Assembly: GCF_001446935.1 (NCBI RefSeq)
Contig: NZ_LKKK01000001.1
Location: 1,116,001-1,180,000 of the forward strand
From: Pseudomonas sp. TTU2014-080ASC
GTDB taxonomy: Bacteria; Pseudomonadota; Gammaproteobacteria; Pseudomonadales; Pseudomonadaceae
Length of the DNA stretch: 64,000 nucleotides
Reading direction: 5' to 3'
Every line of letters starts with the position of its first letter. Positions within the stretch are counted from its first letter, which is position 1. This document shows, piece after piece, positions 8,815 to 17,571 of the stretch. The notes beneath the pieces were generated by a model. It had not been told where the DNA came from, did not search any database, and was given only the letters and a program-made list of their open reading frames with translations. Both the position numbers and the translations under genes were made by a program.

Positions 8815-9573
8815 TTAGTGCCCCAGATACACTTCAACCACCTTCGGATTGCTCTGCACCGCATCCATGCTGCCTTCGGCCAGCACTTTGCCCTGATGCA
8901 GCACCGTGACCTTGTGGGCGATGCTCTTCACAAACTCCATGTCGTGCTCAATCACCAGTACCGAACGGCCTTTGCTGATGCGGTTGAGCAGCTCGGCGGT
9001 CTGCACCCGCTCGTTCACACTCATGCCTGCTACCGGCTCATCCAGCATCAACAGCGCTGGGTCTTGCATCAGCAACATGCCGATTTCCAGCCACTGTTTT
9101 TGCCCGTGGGAGAGCAAATCGGCCTGCATATGCAGTTGCTCGCTTAAGAGGATTTCCCCGGCCACTTCTTCGACCCGCGCCACCACCTCTGCCGTGCGCT
9201 TAAACAGCAGCGCACCAAACACATTGCGGCCCTTGGGATAGGACATTTCCAGGTTCTCAAACACCGTCAGGTTCTCGTAGATCGACGGGTTCTGGAACTT
9301 GCGCCCGACGCCTGCGCGGACGATGTCGTACTCGCGCATTTTGGTCAGCTCGCGGTTCTCGAACTGGATGCTGCCGGAGGTGGCTTTGGTTTTGCCGCAG
9401 ATCAAATCCAGCACCGTGGTTTTGCCTGCGCCGTTAGGGCCGATCACCACCCGTACTTCGTTACGGTCGATGTACAGGTTGAGGTCGTCCACCGCCTTAA
9501 AGCCATCGAAGGACACGGTCAGGCCTTCAATCGCCAGCACCGGTTTGGGCATTTGGAAGCCAGTCGCACTCAT
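8815..9573 (-). CDS. urtD: Urea/short-amide ABC transporter ATPase UrtD
   Basis: A 252-aa LivG-type ABC ATPase. Walker A GPNGAGKT is at residues 45-52, the signature is the UrtD-typical variant LSHGQKQWLEIG, and Walker B is LLMLDEPVAGM. It pairs with UrtE to power import. Its start overlaps the urtC stop by 4 bases (ATGA), indicating translational coupling. A gap of 52 bases separates it from urtE. Confidence 0.93.
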   Translation of the reverse strand: MSATGFQMPKPVLAIEGLTVSFDGFKAVDDLNLYIDRNEVRVVIGPNGAGKTTVLDLICGKTKATSGSIQFENRELTKMREYDIVRAGVGRKFQNPSIYENLTVFENLEMSYPKGRNVFGALLFKRTAEVVARVEEVAGEILLSEQLHMQADLLSHGQKQWLEIGMLLMQDPALLMLDEPVAGMSVNERVQTAELLNRISKGRSVLVIEHDMEFVKSIAHKVTVLHQGKVLAEGSMDAVQSNPKVVEVYLGH

Positions 9574-10748
9574 AGTGATTTCTCCAGTTCCGGGGTGGAC
9601 GCAGCGGTCGGTGCAGCAGCAGGCGCGGCCACTTTCACCGCCATCGGCTTAGCCTCAACCGGCTTGCGCTTGAGCTTGCCCAGCCACTTGCGACCATGGC
9701 TTTCCCACAGACCAGCCAGGCCATTGGGGAAATACATCACCACCGCGATAAACAGGCCGCCCATCAGGAACAGCCACAGCTCAGGGAAGGTTTCGGAGAA
9801 GTAGGTTTTGCCGTAGTTCACCAGCAACGCACCGTACACCGCACCGAGCAGCGACATACGTCCGCCCACCGCAGCGAATATGACCATTTCAATCGACGGC
9901 ACGATGCCGACGAAGCTCGGCGACATAAAGCCCACCTGCAGGGCAAACATCGCCCCGCCGATGGCCGAGAAGGCCGCCGCGATGCAGTACACAAAGATCT
10001 TGAAGCTGGCCACGTCGTAACCGGAGAAGCGCACGCGCTCTTCCTTGTCACGCATCGCCACCAGCAGACGGCCCAGCTTGGAGGTGAGGATATAGCGCCC
10101 CAGCAGGATGCAGCCGAACAGCAGCAAGGCGTTGACGAAGTACAGGATCAGCTTGGCTTCGTCAGTGCGGATATCCCAGCCCAGCATGGTGCGCAAGTCA
10201 GTGATGCCGTTAACCCCGCCAGTCAGGCCCTGTTGGCCGATAATCAGCACGGTCAGGATCAGCGCAATAGCCTGAGTCACGATGGAGAAGTACACGTCCC
10301 CTACCCGACGTTTGAACATCGCCATACCGATCACAAAAGCCAGCACCACCGGCACCGCAATCACCGCGAACAGGGTGAAGCCGAAGCTGTGGAAGGGTTC
10401 CCACATCAGCGGCAGTTCGGTGATCTGGTTCCAGTCCATAAAGTCCGGGATGCCCGGTGTGGACTGAATTTTGGTGCTCTCAGGATCAGACGCCTCCAGT
10501 TTGAGGAACATCGCCATGCAGTAACCGCCCAGGCCGAAAAACACGCCCTGCCCCAAACTCAGAATGCCGCCGTAACCCCAGCACAGCACCAGCCCTACAG
10601 CGACAAAGGCGTAGGTCAGGTATTTACCCACCATGTTCAGGCGGAAGGCATCCAGCGCCAGCGGGAATACCACCAGAATCAGCGCGGCCAGCACCAGCAG
10701 GCCAATGGCCCCTTGTTTGCCGCCGATAACGTTATTCATCGCGTTCAT
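9570..10748 (-). CDS. urtC: Urea/short-amide ABC transporter permease UrtC
   Basis: A 392-aa LivM-type inner-membrane permease with about ten hydrophobic segments and the LSLGQGVFFGLGGYCMAMFL loop of the family. The C-terminal Ala/Pro-rich cytoplasmic tail before the stop is longer than in LivM proteins. It forms the transmembrane channel with UrtB. It lies 12 bases downstream of urtB and overlaps urtD by 4 bases. Confidence 0.93.
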   Translation of the reverse strand: MNAMNNVIGGKQGAIGLLVLAALILVVFPLALDAFRLNMVGKYLTYAFVAVGLVLCWGYGGILSLGQGVFFGLGGYCMAMFLKLEASDPESTKIQSTPGIPDFMDWNQITELPLMWEPFHSFGFTLFAVIAVPVVLAFVIGMAMFKRRVGDVYFSIVTQAIALILTVLIIGQQGLTGGVNGITDLRTMLGWDIRTDEAKLILYFVNALLLFGCILLGRYILTSKLGRLLVAMRDKEERVRFSGYDVASFKIFVYCIAAAFSAIGGAMFALQVGFMSPSFVGIVPSIEMVIFAAVGGRMSLLGAVYGALLVNYGKTYFSETFPELWLFLMGGLFIAVVMYFPNGLAGLWESHGRKWLGKLKRKPVEAKPMAVKVAAPAAAPTAASTPELEKSL

Positions 10749-10760
10749 TGGCTTGGCTCC

Positions 10761-11678
10761 TTACTTACGCAACTTGATGGAGAACAGCCCTTGCGGACGC
10801 ATCAGCAGAATCAGGATCACCGCAGACAGGGTGAACACCTTGGCCATCGAACCGCTCATAAAGAACTCCATCAGCGACTGCGCCTGAGCGATGCTGAACG
10901 CCGAAGCGATGGTGCCGAGCAAGCTGGATGCGCCGCCGAAGACCACCACCAGGAAGGTGTCGACGATGTACAGCGAGCCAGCAGTCGGGCCGGTCGAACC
11001 GATGGTGGTGAACGCAGCGCCAGCCACACCGGCCACGCCGCAGCCGAGGGCGAAGGTCATGCGGTCGACCTTCTTGGTGTTGATGCCCACTGCACGGCTC
11101 ATCACCCGGTTTTGCATGGTGGCGCGCACATGCAGGCCCCAGCGTGAGCGGTAAAGCATCAGGAAGATGGTTGCAGTCAGCAGGATGGTCAGGCCCATCA
11201 CAAACAGGCCGTTACGGGGAATGTCGATGGCCTCGGTCGGTGCCCAGGACCCCATCAGCCACTCCGGCAAGGTCGCCGTCACTTCACGGGCACCGAAGAT
11301 GGAACGGAACGCCTGCTGCATCACCAGCGATAAGCCCCAAGTCGCCAGCAGCGTGTCCAACGGGCGGTGATACAACTTGCTGATCATCGCCCATTCCACC
11401 AGCCAGCCGATGGCACCAGCAATGAAGAAGGACAGGACGATGGCCACAAAGAAATAGTAAGGGCCGAAAAACGGCGCGTATTGCTCGGTTAACACCGACA
11501 CCACGTAGGTGGTGTAAGCACCAATGGTCAGAAACTCACCATGGGCCATATTGATGACGCCCATCTGGCCAAAAATGATGGCCAGCCCAAGAGCCATCAA
11601 CAACAGCACGCAGAACACGGACAATCCGTTAAAGCCCTGCATGGCGGCGATGGCACCAAACTCTGAGAGCCATTCCAT
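10761..11678 (-). CDS. urtB: Urea/short-amide ABC transporter permease UrtB
   Basis: A 305-aa LivH-type permease with repeated hydrophobic segments. The family stretch GQMGVINMAHGEF is near residues 38-50 and the FGGASSLLGT loop is near the C-terminus. Many UrtB proteins carry an extra N-terminal periplasmic domain (about 500 aa); this one is the short form, as in the amide-linked FmdE-type permeases. It is separated from urtA by 114 bases holding two hairpins. Confidence 0.92.
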   Translation of the reverse strand: MEWLSEFGAIAAMQGFNGLSVFCVLLLMALGLAIIFGQMGVINMAHGEFLTIGAYTTYVVSVLTEQYAPFFGPYYFFVAIVLSFFIAGAIGWLVEWAMISKLYHRPLDTLLATWGLSLVMQQAFRSIFGAREVTATLPEWLMGSWAPTEAIDIPRNGLFVMGLTILLTATIFLMLYRSRWGLHVRATMQNRVMSRAVGINTKKVDRMTFALGCGVAGVAGAAFTTIGSTGPTAGSLYIVDTFLVVVFGGASSLLGTIASAFSIAQAQSLMEFFMSGSMAKVFTLSAVILILLMRPQGLFSIKLRK

Positions 11679-11700
11679 GATGATCTCCTCACGTCATGAA

Positions 11701-11784
11701 CCCACCCCGCTGCCGGGGTGGGAAGTTGGATCAGGTCGAAAACTGCACTTCAATCAAACAGCCCCCGCAGCGTGGCGCGGGGGC
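11701..11784 (-). promoter_or_regulatory. Tandem hairpins between urtA and urtB
   Basis: Two GC-rich stems lie in the 114-base gap: GCCCCCGC/GCGGGGGC (11761-11784), 8 bases after the urtA stop, and CCCACCCCG/CGGGGTGGG (11701-11722). Neither is followed by a real T-tract. They are probably 3' stabilisers or a partial terminator that keeps the binding protein more abundant than the membrane and ATPase subunits; this role is inferred. Confidence 0.55.
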
Positions 11785-11792
11785 GGTGGCTA

Positions 11793-13025
11793 TTACTGGT
11801 AGCCTTCCGGGAATGGGTTTGGCTCGATCAGGTCAGACTCGTACACCACCTTGAACTGGCCATCGGCTTGCACCTGACCAATGCGGGTTTTGCTCCACAG
11901 GTGATGGTTTTCGTGGACTTTCACGTAGCCTTCCGGCGCAGTGGTCAGCTCGATGCCTGGAGAAGCTGCGGCAACTTTATCCACATCGAAGCTGCCGGCT
12001 TTTTCCACGGCGGCTTTCCACAGCCATGGGCCAAGGTAGGCGGCCTGAGTCACGTCACCGATCACCGCGTCTTTGCCGTATTTAGCTTTGAAGGCTTCTA
12101 CGAAAGCCGCGTTGTTCGGGTTATCCAGGCTCTGGAAGTACTTCATGGAAGCGTAGAAACCGTCCATGTTTTCACCGCCGATGCCCAGCAGTTCGTCTTC
12201 AGTTACGGAAAGGGTCAGCAGGTTCTGTTTGGCGCTGGTAACGCCTGCGGCTTTCATCTGTTTGTAGAAGGCCACGTTGGAGCCCCCCACAACAGCAGCG
12301 AAGACCACATCAGGCTTCTTCAGTTTGACTTTGTTGATCAGCGAGCCGAACTGGGTGTTGCCCAGCGGGTAGTACTCTTCGCCCACTACGCTGCCACCGA
12401 GCACGTTTTCGATGTGCTTACGGGCGATCTTCATCGAGGTGCGCGGCCAGATGTAATCCGAACCGATCAGGTAGAAGCTCTTGGCGCCCTTCTCTTTGGC
12501 GATCCAATCGAGGCTGGCGATGATCTGCTGGGTCGCTTCCTGACCGGTGTAGATCACGTTTTTGGACTGCTCAAGGCCTTCATAGAAGGTCGGGTAGTAG
12601 AGCAGGCCATTTTCTTTTTCGAAGATCGGCAGTACCGCTTTACGGGAGGCGGAGGTCCAGCAGCCGAACACGGCAGCTACCTTGTCGCCGACCAGCAGCT
12701 TCTTGGCTTTTTCAGCGAAGGTCGGCCAGTCGGAGGCTCCATCTTCCTGAATCACTTTGATCTGGCGACCGAGGATGCCGCCGCTGGCGTTGATCTGCTC
12801 GATGGCCAGACGCTCGGCCTGAATCGAACCAGTTTCAGAAATGGCCATGGTGCCGGTTGCCGAGTGCAGCTGGCCGACGGTTACTTCAGTGTCAGTCACG
12901 GCCAGGCCGGTGGTGTTTACATCCGCCAGCACAGACTGGCTGAACACACTACTGGCCAACAGCGTGAGTGCCGCAGCCCCCAGGGCGAGCCGTCGGGGGA
13001 GAAAGCGAGTCGCTCGTAAATCCAT
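11793..13025 (-). CDS. urtA: Urea/short-amide ABC transporter substrate-binding protein UrtA
   Basis: A 410-aa periplasmic binding protein of the branched-chain amino acid/urea class, with an N-terminal signal peptide of about 34 residues (RR pair, hydrophobic AALTLLASSVF, cleavage near VLA). The motifs VGQLHSATGTMAISE, VFGCWTSASRKAVLP and YYPTFYEGLE are characteristic of the UrtA/FmdD group. The ATG at 13025 is chosen because AGGAG lies 7 bases ahead of it; an ATG two codons earlier is too close to that site, and the long upstream extension looks untranslated. First gene of the operon. The sequence alone cannot separate urea from formamide/acetamide as ligand. Confidence 0.93.
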   Translation of the reverse strand: MDLRATRFLPRRLALGAAALTLLASSVFSQSVLADVNTTGLAVTDTEVTVGQLHSATGTMAISETGSIQAERLAIEQINASGGILGRQIKVIQEDGASDWPTFAEKAKKLLVGDKVAAVFGCWTSASRKAVLPIFEKENGLLYYPTFYEGLEQSKNVIYTGQEATQQIIASLDWIAKEKGAKSFYLIGSDYIWPRTSMKIARKHIENVLGGSVVGEEYYPLGNTQFGSLINKVKLKKPDVVFAAVVGGSNVAFYKQMKAAGVTSAKQNLLTLSVTEDELLGIGGENMDGFYASMKYFQSLDNPNNAAFVEAFKAKYGKDAVIGDVTQAAYLGPWLWKAAVEKAGSFDVDKVAAASPGIELTTAPEGYVKVHENHHLWSKTRIGQVQADGQFKVVYESDLIEPNPFPEGYQ

Positions 13026-13127
13026 GGTCATGCTCCTGTGTTGGTTGTCTCCCGGCTCGTGGTTGTCATTGCCGGAAGGTTCGCCAACAGCATGCGGCGG
13101 CACAGGACGCAGCCGGTATACGCAGCT

Positions 13128-13156
13128 TGACGTAATGGCATACGTCAAATGACGTA
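13128..13156. promoter_or_regulatory. Candidate operator cluster between urtA and the sensor kinase
   Basis: Three copies of the half-site TGACGTA occur here: 13128-13134, 13141-13147 (inverted) and 13150-13156. The last two make the perfect 16-bp palindrome TACGTCA-AA-TGACGTA; the two direct copies are 22 bases apart, about two helical turns. A related palindrome with the same arm spacing precedes fmdA. It lies about 120 bases upstream of urtA and 148 upstream of the divergent kinase gene, so it could serve both. Confidence 0.6.
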
Positions 13157-13303
13157 CTGCAATACGCACCAAAAGAGCGCACGCGGGCACGACCCGACGG
13201 GTACCACTTATCCACAGGAGGCTCTAGCCCGCCACTTTGAAATTTGGGGCATGTTTGTTGCTTTGCTTCGTCACAAATAGGGAGAAGCGTCAGGAGCACA
13301 CCT

Positions 13304-16300
13304 GTGCAGCAAACTGGTACGCAACGCATCATCAAGATTCGCCGCGACTACAACAGCTGGGTCGCCGACGAAACCATGGAAGACTACGCACTGCGCTACA
13401 CACCCCGCGCATTCCGCAAGTGGTCAGAGCTGCGCATTGCCAACACGGCCTTCAGCACCGTGTCATTTCTCGCCCTGGAAGCCATCGGCGCAACGCTGGC
13501 CCTGAGCTACGGCTTCACCAACACGCTGTGGGCGATCATTGCCGTAAGTCTGGTGATCTTCCTCACTGCCATGCCGATCAGCTATTACGCCGCCCGCTAC
13601 GGCGTAGACATGGACCTGCTCACCCGTGGCGCTGGTTTCGGCTACATCGGCTCGACCATCACCTCCCTGATCTACGCCAGCTTCACCTTCCTGTTCTTCG
13701 CCCTTGAGGCGGCGATCATGGCCTTGGCGCTGGAGTTGTATTTCGACATTCCGTTGGCCTTTGCCTACGTCATCTGTTCAGTGCTGGTGATTCCCTTAGT
13801 GGCGTATGGCATCACCCTGATCAACCGGCTGCAGATGTGGACGCAACCGCTGTGGCTGTTTCTGCTGCTGTTGCCCTACGTCTTCGTGATCAGCAAAAAC
13901 CCGGACGCGCTGTCTGACTGGACCACCTTCGCCGGGCGCTCGGGCGAGTCAGGTGCCTTCAACCTCCTGCACTTCGGCGCGGCCTGCACCGTTGGCTTGG
14001 CGTTGATCACACAGATTGGCGAACAAGTGGATTACCTGCGTTTTCTGCCGCAAAAGACGGCGCAAAACCGCAAGCGCTGGTGGGCTGCGCTGCTGATTGC
14101 CGGGCCTGGCTGGATCATCCCCGGCGCGCTGAAAATGCTCGCCGGCGCCTTCCTCGCCTTCCTTGCCCTGCAACATGAAATCCCCATGGAGCGCGCCGCC
14201 GAGCCGACGCAGATGTATCTGGTGGCGTTCAACTACGTGTTCAGCTCGCCGGAGTGGGCGCTGGCGGCGATGGTGCTGTTCGTTATCGTCTCGCAGATCA
14301 AGATCAACCTGACCAACGCTTACGCCGGTTCACTGGCCTGGTCGAACTTCTTCGCCCGCGTGACCCACAGCCATCCGGGCCGCGTGGTGTGGCTGGTGTT
14401 TAACGTCGCCATCGCCCTGCTGTTGATGGAGCTGGGCGTGTTTCAGGCGATTGAACAGGTGCTGGGGCTGTACGCCAACATCGCCATCGCCTGGATTGGC
14501 GCGGTGGTCGCTGACCTGCTGATCAACAAACCGCTGGGCCTGTCGCCCAAGCACATCGAATTCAAGCGGGCGCACCTGTACGACATTAACCCGGTGGGCG
14601 TCGGTGCCATGCTAGTCGCCTCGCTGATGTCGATCCTCGCCCACGGCGGCCACTTCGGTGAGCTGGCGCAATCCGCCTCGCCGTTTGTGGCGCTGCTGTG
14701 CGCCATGCTGGTCGCACCACTGATTGCCTGGTTTACCAAAGGTCGCTACTACCTCGCCCGCAGCAGCGACGCGGAGCTAATCCATTGCAGCGGGCACGCC
14801 CACACCGTCGAATGTGGCCTGTGCAGCAATGCGTTTGAGCGGGAAGACATGGCCTTTTGTCCTGCCTACAGCACGCCGATCTGCTCTCTATGCTGCTCGC
14901 TGGAAGCCCGTTGCGCCGATGCCTGCAAACCCCGCGCGCGCATCAGCCAGCAATGGGACGACCTGCTGCACTGGCTGTTCCCGGCTGGTTCCGTGCCGCG
15001 CTTACACAATCGACTGGCGCAGTACCTGACGCTGCTGAGCACGATGATGGCGCTGCTGTATGGCGCCCTCGCACTGATCTACAACCAGGTCGCCATCGGC
15101 CTGATCGAACCGACTGATGTCGCTCGGGAAGCGCTGTATCTGGCCTTCCTCAAAGCCTTTATCACCTTACTGGTGTTTGCCGCCGTGCTTTGCTGGTGGA
15201 TCGTTCTGACCCGCGAAAGCCGCCGCGTGGCGCAGGAGGAATCCGACCGGCAAACCCAATTGCTGATGCAGGAAATCGAAGCCCACCGCAAAACCGACGA
15301 AGCCCTGCAAAAGGCCAAGGAGGCCAGCGAAGCCGCCAACGCCGCCAAGAGCCGCTACGTCACCGGCCTGTCCCACGAGCTGCGCACACCGCTCAACAGC
15401 ATCCTCGGCTACACCCAGATTCTCCAGCGCGACGGTGCGTTGCCGCGCCAGCATCAGGACGCCCTGGCCACCATCTACCGCAGCGGCTCGCACCTGCTGG
15501 CGCTGATCGACGGCCTGCTCGACGTCGCCAAGATCGAAGCAGGCAAGCTGCAATTGCAGCTGAGCGAAATCCCCTTCCCGGAATTCCTCCACCAACTTGA
15601 GCGTATGTTCACCCCGCAGGCGGCAGAGAAAGGCCTGGGCTTTCGCCTCGAAACTCAGGGGCGCATGCCAGCCGTGGTGCGCGGGGATGAAAAGCGCGTG
15701 CAGCAGATTCTGATCAACCTGCTCGGCAACGCCGTGCGCTTTACCGACAGCGGCGAAGTCTGCCTGCGCATCAGCTACCGGCGGCAAACCGCCTGCTTCG
15801 AAATCATCGACACCGGCATCGGTATTGATGCCGAGCAGATCGAGCGCCTGTTCCAGCCCTTCGAGCGCGGCGACCTGATGCGCCAGGACAACGGGGTCGG
15901 CCTCGGCCTGACCATCACCCGCATGCTCACCTCACTGATGGGTGGCGAGCTGTCCGTCACCAGTACGGTCGGCAAAGGCACCTGCTTTCAGGTGCGCCTG
16001 TTCCTCTCCGAGGTGCGCGTGCCGCAAACGGTGATCCACGTCGCCCACAAAATCACCGGTTACACCGGCCCGCGCAAACGCATCCTGCTGGTGGACGATC
16101 ACAGCGAACACCGCAACGTCCTGCAAGGCATGCTCAGCCCACTGGGCTTTGATATTGCGCAGGCGGCCAACGGGCAGGAAGCGATTCGCCAGACCGCCCT
16201 GCTGCTGCCTGACCTGATCCTCATGGACCTGTCCATGCCCGGCATGGATGGTTGGGAAACCAGCCGCCTGATCCGCCGCAATGTGCAGTCCACCGCGCCG

Positions 16301-16699
16301 ATTATCGTCGTCTCGGCCAACGCCTTCGACGATGACCGCGTGCGCAGCGTGGCCGCAGCCTGTGACGACTACCTGGCCAAGCCAGTACACGCCCCGGCCC
16401 TGCTCGACCTGATTCAGAAGCACCTCAAGCTGGAGTGGATCAAACCCCAAACCAGCGAAGCACCCGCACCTCAGCAAACCGTACTCCCTGACAAAGCCGA
16501 CCTGGACGAACTGCGCGAGCTGAGCGCCATCGGCTACCTACGCGGCATACAAGAAAAACTCGACGCCATCGAACGGAATAACCCGGCCAGCGCTGGCTTC
16601 ACCACGCCCCTGCGCGCACTGGTGAAGAGCTTCCGCCTCGATGAGCTCAACCGACAATTAAAGGAGGCAGACCATGCACACGCTGACCCATCCTGCTGA
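13304..16699 (+). CDS. Hybrid histidine kinase with N-terminal NCS1 permease domain
   Basis: An 1131-aa fusion. Residues about 30-490 are a full NCS1 (nucleobase/allantoin/hydantoin) permease-like domain with about twelve membrane segments. A Cys-rich segment (about 503-545, with CGLC, CSLCC and C..C motifs) follows, then two more membrane helices, a HisKA domain with SHELRTPLNS (His near 691), a HATPase domain (N-box near 800) and a receiver domain (about 925-1045, phospho-Asp near 975). The GTG at 13304 is chosen because AGGAG lies 7 bases upstream; the earlier ATG at 13244 lacks one. By analogy with CbrA, which carries a solute-symporter domain, the permease part probably senses or couples to substrate passage. 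Divergent from urtA and overlapping its response regulator, it probably controls the amide/urea genes. Confidence 0.9.
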   Translation: MQQTGTQRIIKIRRDYNSWVADETMEDYALRYTPRAFRKWSELRIANTAFSTVSFLALEAIGATLALSYGFTNTLWAIIAVSLVIFLTAMPISYYAARYGVDMDLLTRGAGFGYIGSTITSLIYASFTFLFFALEAAIMALALELYFDIPLAFAYVICSVLVIPLVAYGITLINRLQMWTQPLWLFLLLLPYVFVISKNPDALSDWTTFAGRSGESGAFNLLHFGAACTVGLALITQIGEQVDYLRFLPQKTAQNRKRWWAALLIAGPGWIIPGALKMLAGAFLAFLALQHEIPMERAAEPTQMYLVAFNYVFSSPEWALAAMVLFVIVSQIKINLTNAYAGSLAWSNFFARVTHSHPGRVVWLVFNVAIALLLMELGVFQAIEQVLGLYANIAIAWIGAVVADLLINKPLGLSPKHIEFKRAHLYDINPVGVGAMLVASLMSILAHGGHFGELAQSASPFVALLCAMLVAPLIAWFTKGRYYLARSSDAELIHCSGHAHTVECGLCSNAFEREDMAFCPAYSTPICSLCCSLEARCADACKPRARISQQWDDLLHWLFPAGSVPRLHNRLAQYLTLLSTMMALLYGALALIYNQVAIGLIEPTDVAREALYLAFLKAFITLLVFAAVLCWWIVLTRESRRVAQEESDRQTQLLMQEIEAHRKTDEALQKAKEASEAANAAKSRYVTGLSHELRTPLNSILGYTQILQRDGALPRQHQDALATIYRSGSHLLALIDGLLDVAKIEAGKLQLQLSEIPFPEFLHQLERMFTPQAAEKGLGFRLETQGRMPAVVRGDEKRVQQILINLLGNAVRFTDSGEVCLRISYRRQTACFEIIDTGIGIDAEQIERLFQPFERGDLMRQDNGVGLGLTITRMLTSLMGGELSVTSTVGKGTCFQVRLFLSEVRVPQTVIHVAHKITGYTGPRKRILLVDDHSEHRNVLQGMLSPLGFDIAQAANGQEAIRQTALLLPDLILMDLSMPGMDGWETSRLIRRNVQSTAPIIVVSANAFDDDRVRSVAAACDDYLAKPVHAPALLDLIQKHLKLEWIKPQTSEAPAPQQTVLPDKADLDELRELSAIGYLRGIQEKLDAIERNNPASAGFTTPLRALVKSFRLDELNRQLKEADHAHADPSC

Positions 16700-17375
16700 A
16701 ACCCGGCAAAGCGCCGCCGAACGCGGCGTCATCCTCATCGTCGACGATACACCGGACAATCTCGCCCTTCTCTCCGATGCACTGGATGACGAAGGCTATA
16801 TGGTGCTGGTGGCACTGGATGGCAGCAGCGCCCTGAGCCGCATCCAACGTCGCCGGCCGGACCTGATTCTGCTCGACGCGATGATGCCGGGGCTGGATGG
16901 GTTTGAAACCTGCGAACGGATCAAGGCCGACCCGACAACGGCGGATATCCCTGTGCTGTTTATGACCGCGCTGGTGGAAACCGAGCATGTAGTGCGCGGC
17001 TTTGAAGCAGGCGGCATTGACTACGTGACCAAGCCGATCAACACCAGCGAAGTCCTCGCCCGCGTCGCCTCCCACCTGCGTACTGCACGCATCCTGCAAA
17101 AGGCCAAAGCAGGCAGTCAGGTGCAGACGCCTACGCTGGATGACGATCAGGCCTGCAGCCTGCTATCGCAGCGTTTTCACCTGACCGAAAGGGAAGTAGA
17201 AGTGCTGCGCTGGGTCGCCTGCGGCAAGACCAACCGCGACATCGGCCTGATCCTCGACCTCAGCCCACGCACCGTGAACAAACACCTGGAACACGTTTAC
17301 GTAAAACTTGGCGTAGAAACCCGCACCGCGGCTGCGTCAGTGGCGTTGGCCGCAATCAGCCATGAACAACGCTGA
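16674..17375 (+). CDS. LuxR-family response regulator
   Basis: A 233-aa NarL/LuxR-type regulator. The receiver domain has the acidic pair D24-D25, phospho-acceptor D68 in LILLDAMMPGLDG and the TKP lysine. A linker follows, then a LuxR helix-turn-helix at about 165-225 (LTEREVEVLRW, GKTNRDIG, SPRTVNKHLEHVYVKL). AAGGAGG lies 6 bases before the ATG, which sits inside the kinase gene, so the two genes overlap by 26 bases and are translated together. It is the obvious output partner of the NCS1-kinase and the best candidate to bind the TGACGTA palindromes in front of urtA and fmdA. Confidence 0.92.
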   Translation: MHTLTHPAETRQSAAERGVILIVDDTPDNLALLSDALDDEGYMVLVALDGSSALSRIQRRRPDLILLDAMMPGLDGFETCERIKADPTTADIPVLFMTALVETEHVVRGFEAGGIDYVTKPINTSEVLARVASHLRTARILQKAKAGSQVQTPTLDDDQACSLLSQRFHLTEREVEVLRWVACGKTNRDIGLILDLSPRTVNKHLEHVYVKLGVETRTAAASVALAAISHEQR

Positions 17376-17381
17376 ATCCCA

Positions 17382-17563
17382 TGGTGGATAACCTGCTGCG
17401 CAGGCTTATCTCACCCTACAAAAGCACTTACGGAGAAACTGCATCACTGTAGGGTGGACAAGACCGCTGTGCGGTTTGTCCACCATGGCCCAAAAGAACA
17501 ACCATTTCTGAGCGCCGTGCGCCTAAGGTGGATAACCTGCTTCGCAGGCTTATCGCACCCTGC
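17382..17563. repeat. Three REP-like units between convergent genes
   Basis: Units at about 17382-17420, 17448-17487 and 17527-17563 share the GGTGGATAACC(T)GC...GCAGGCTTATC-CACCCT pattern, the middle one in opposite orientation. They fill the gap between the response-regulator gene and the convergent chemoreceptor gene and may act as a weak bidirectional transcript end; no classical terminator is visible. Confidence 0.75.
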
Positions 17564-17571
17564 AAAGCGGG

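Noticed and set aside
9696..11147. Long + strand open frame opposite urtC/urtB
   Set aside because: His/Gln-rich antisense shadow of two well-conserved permease genes.
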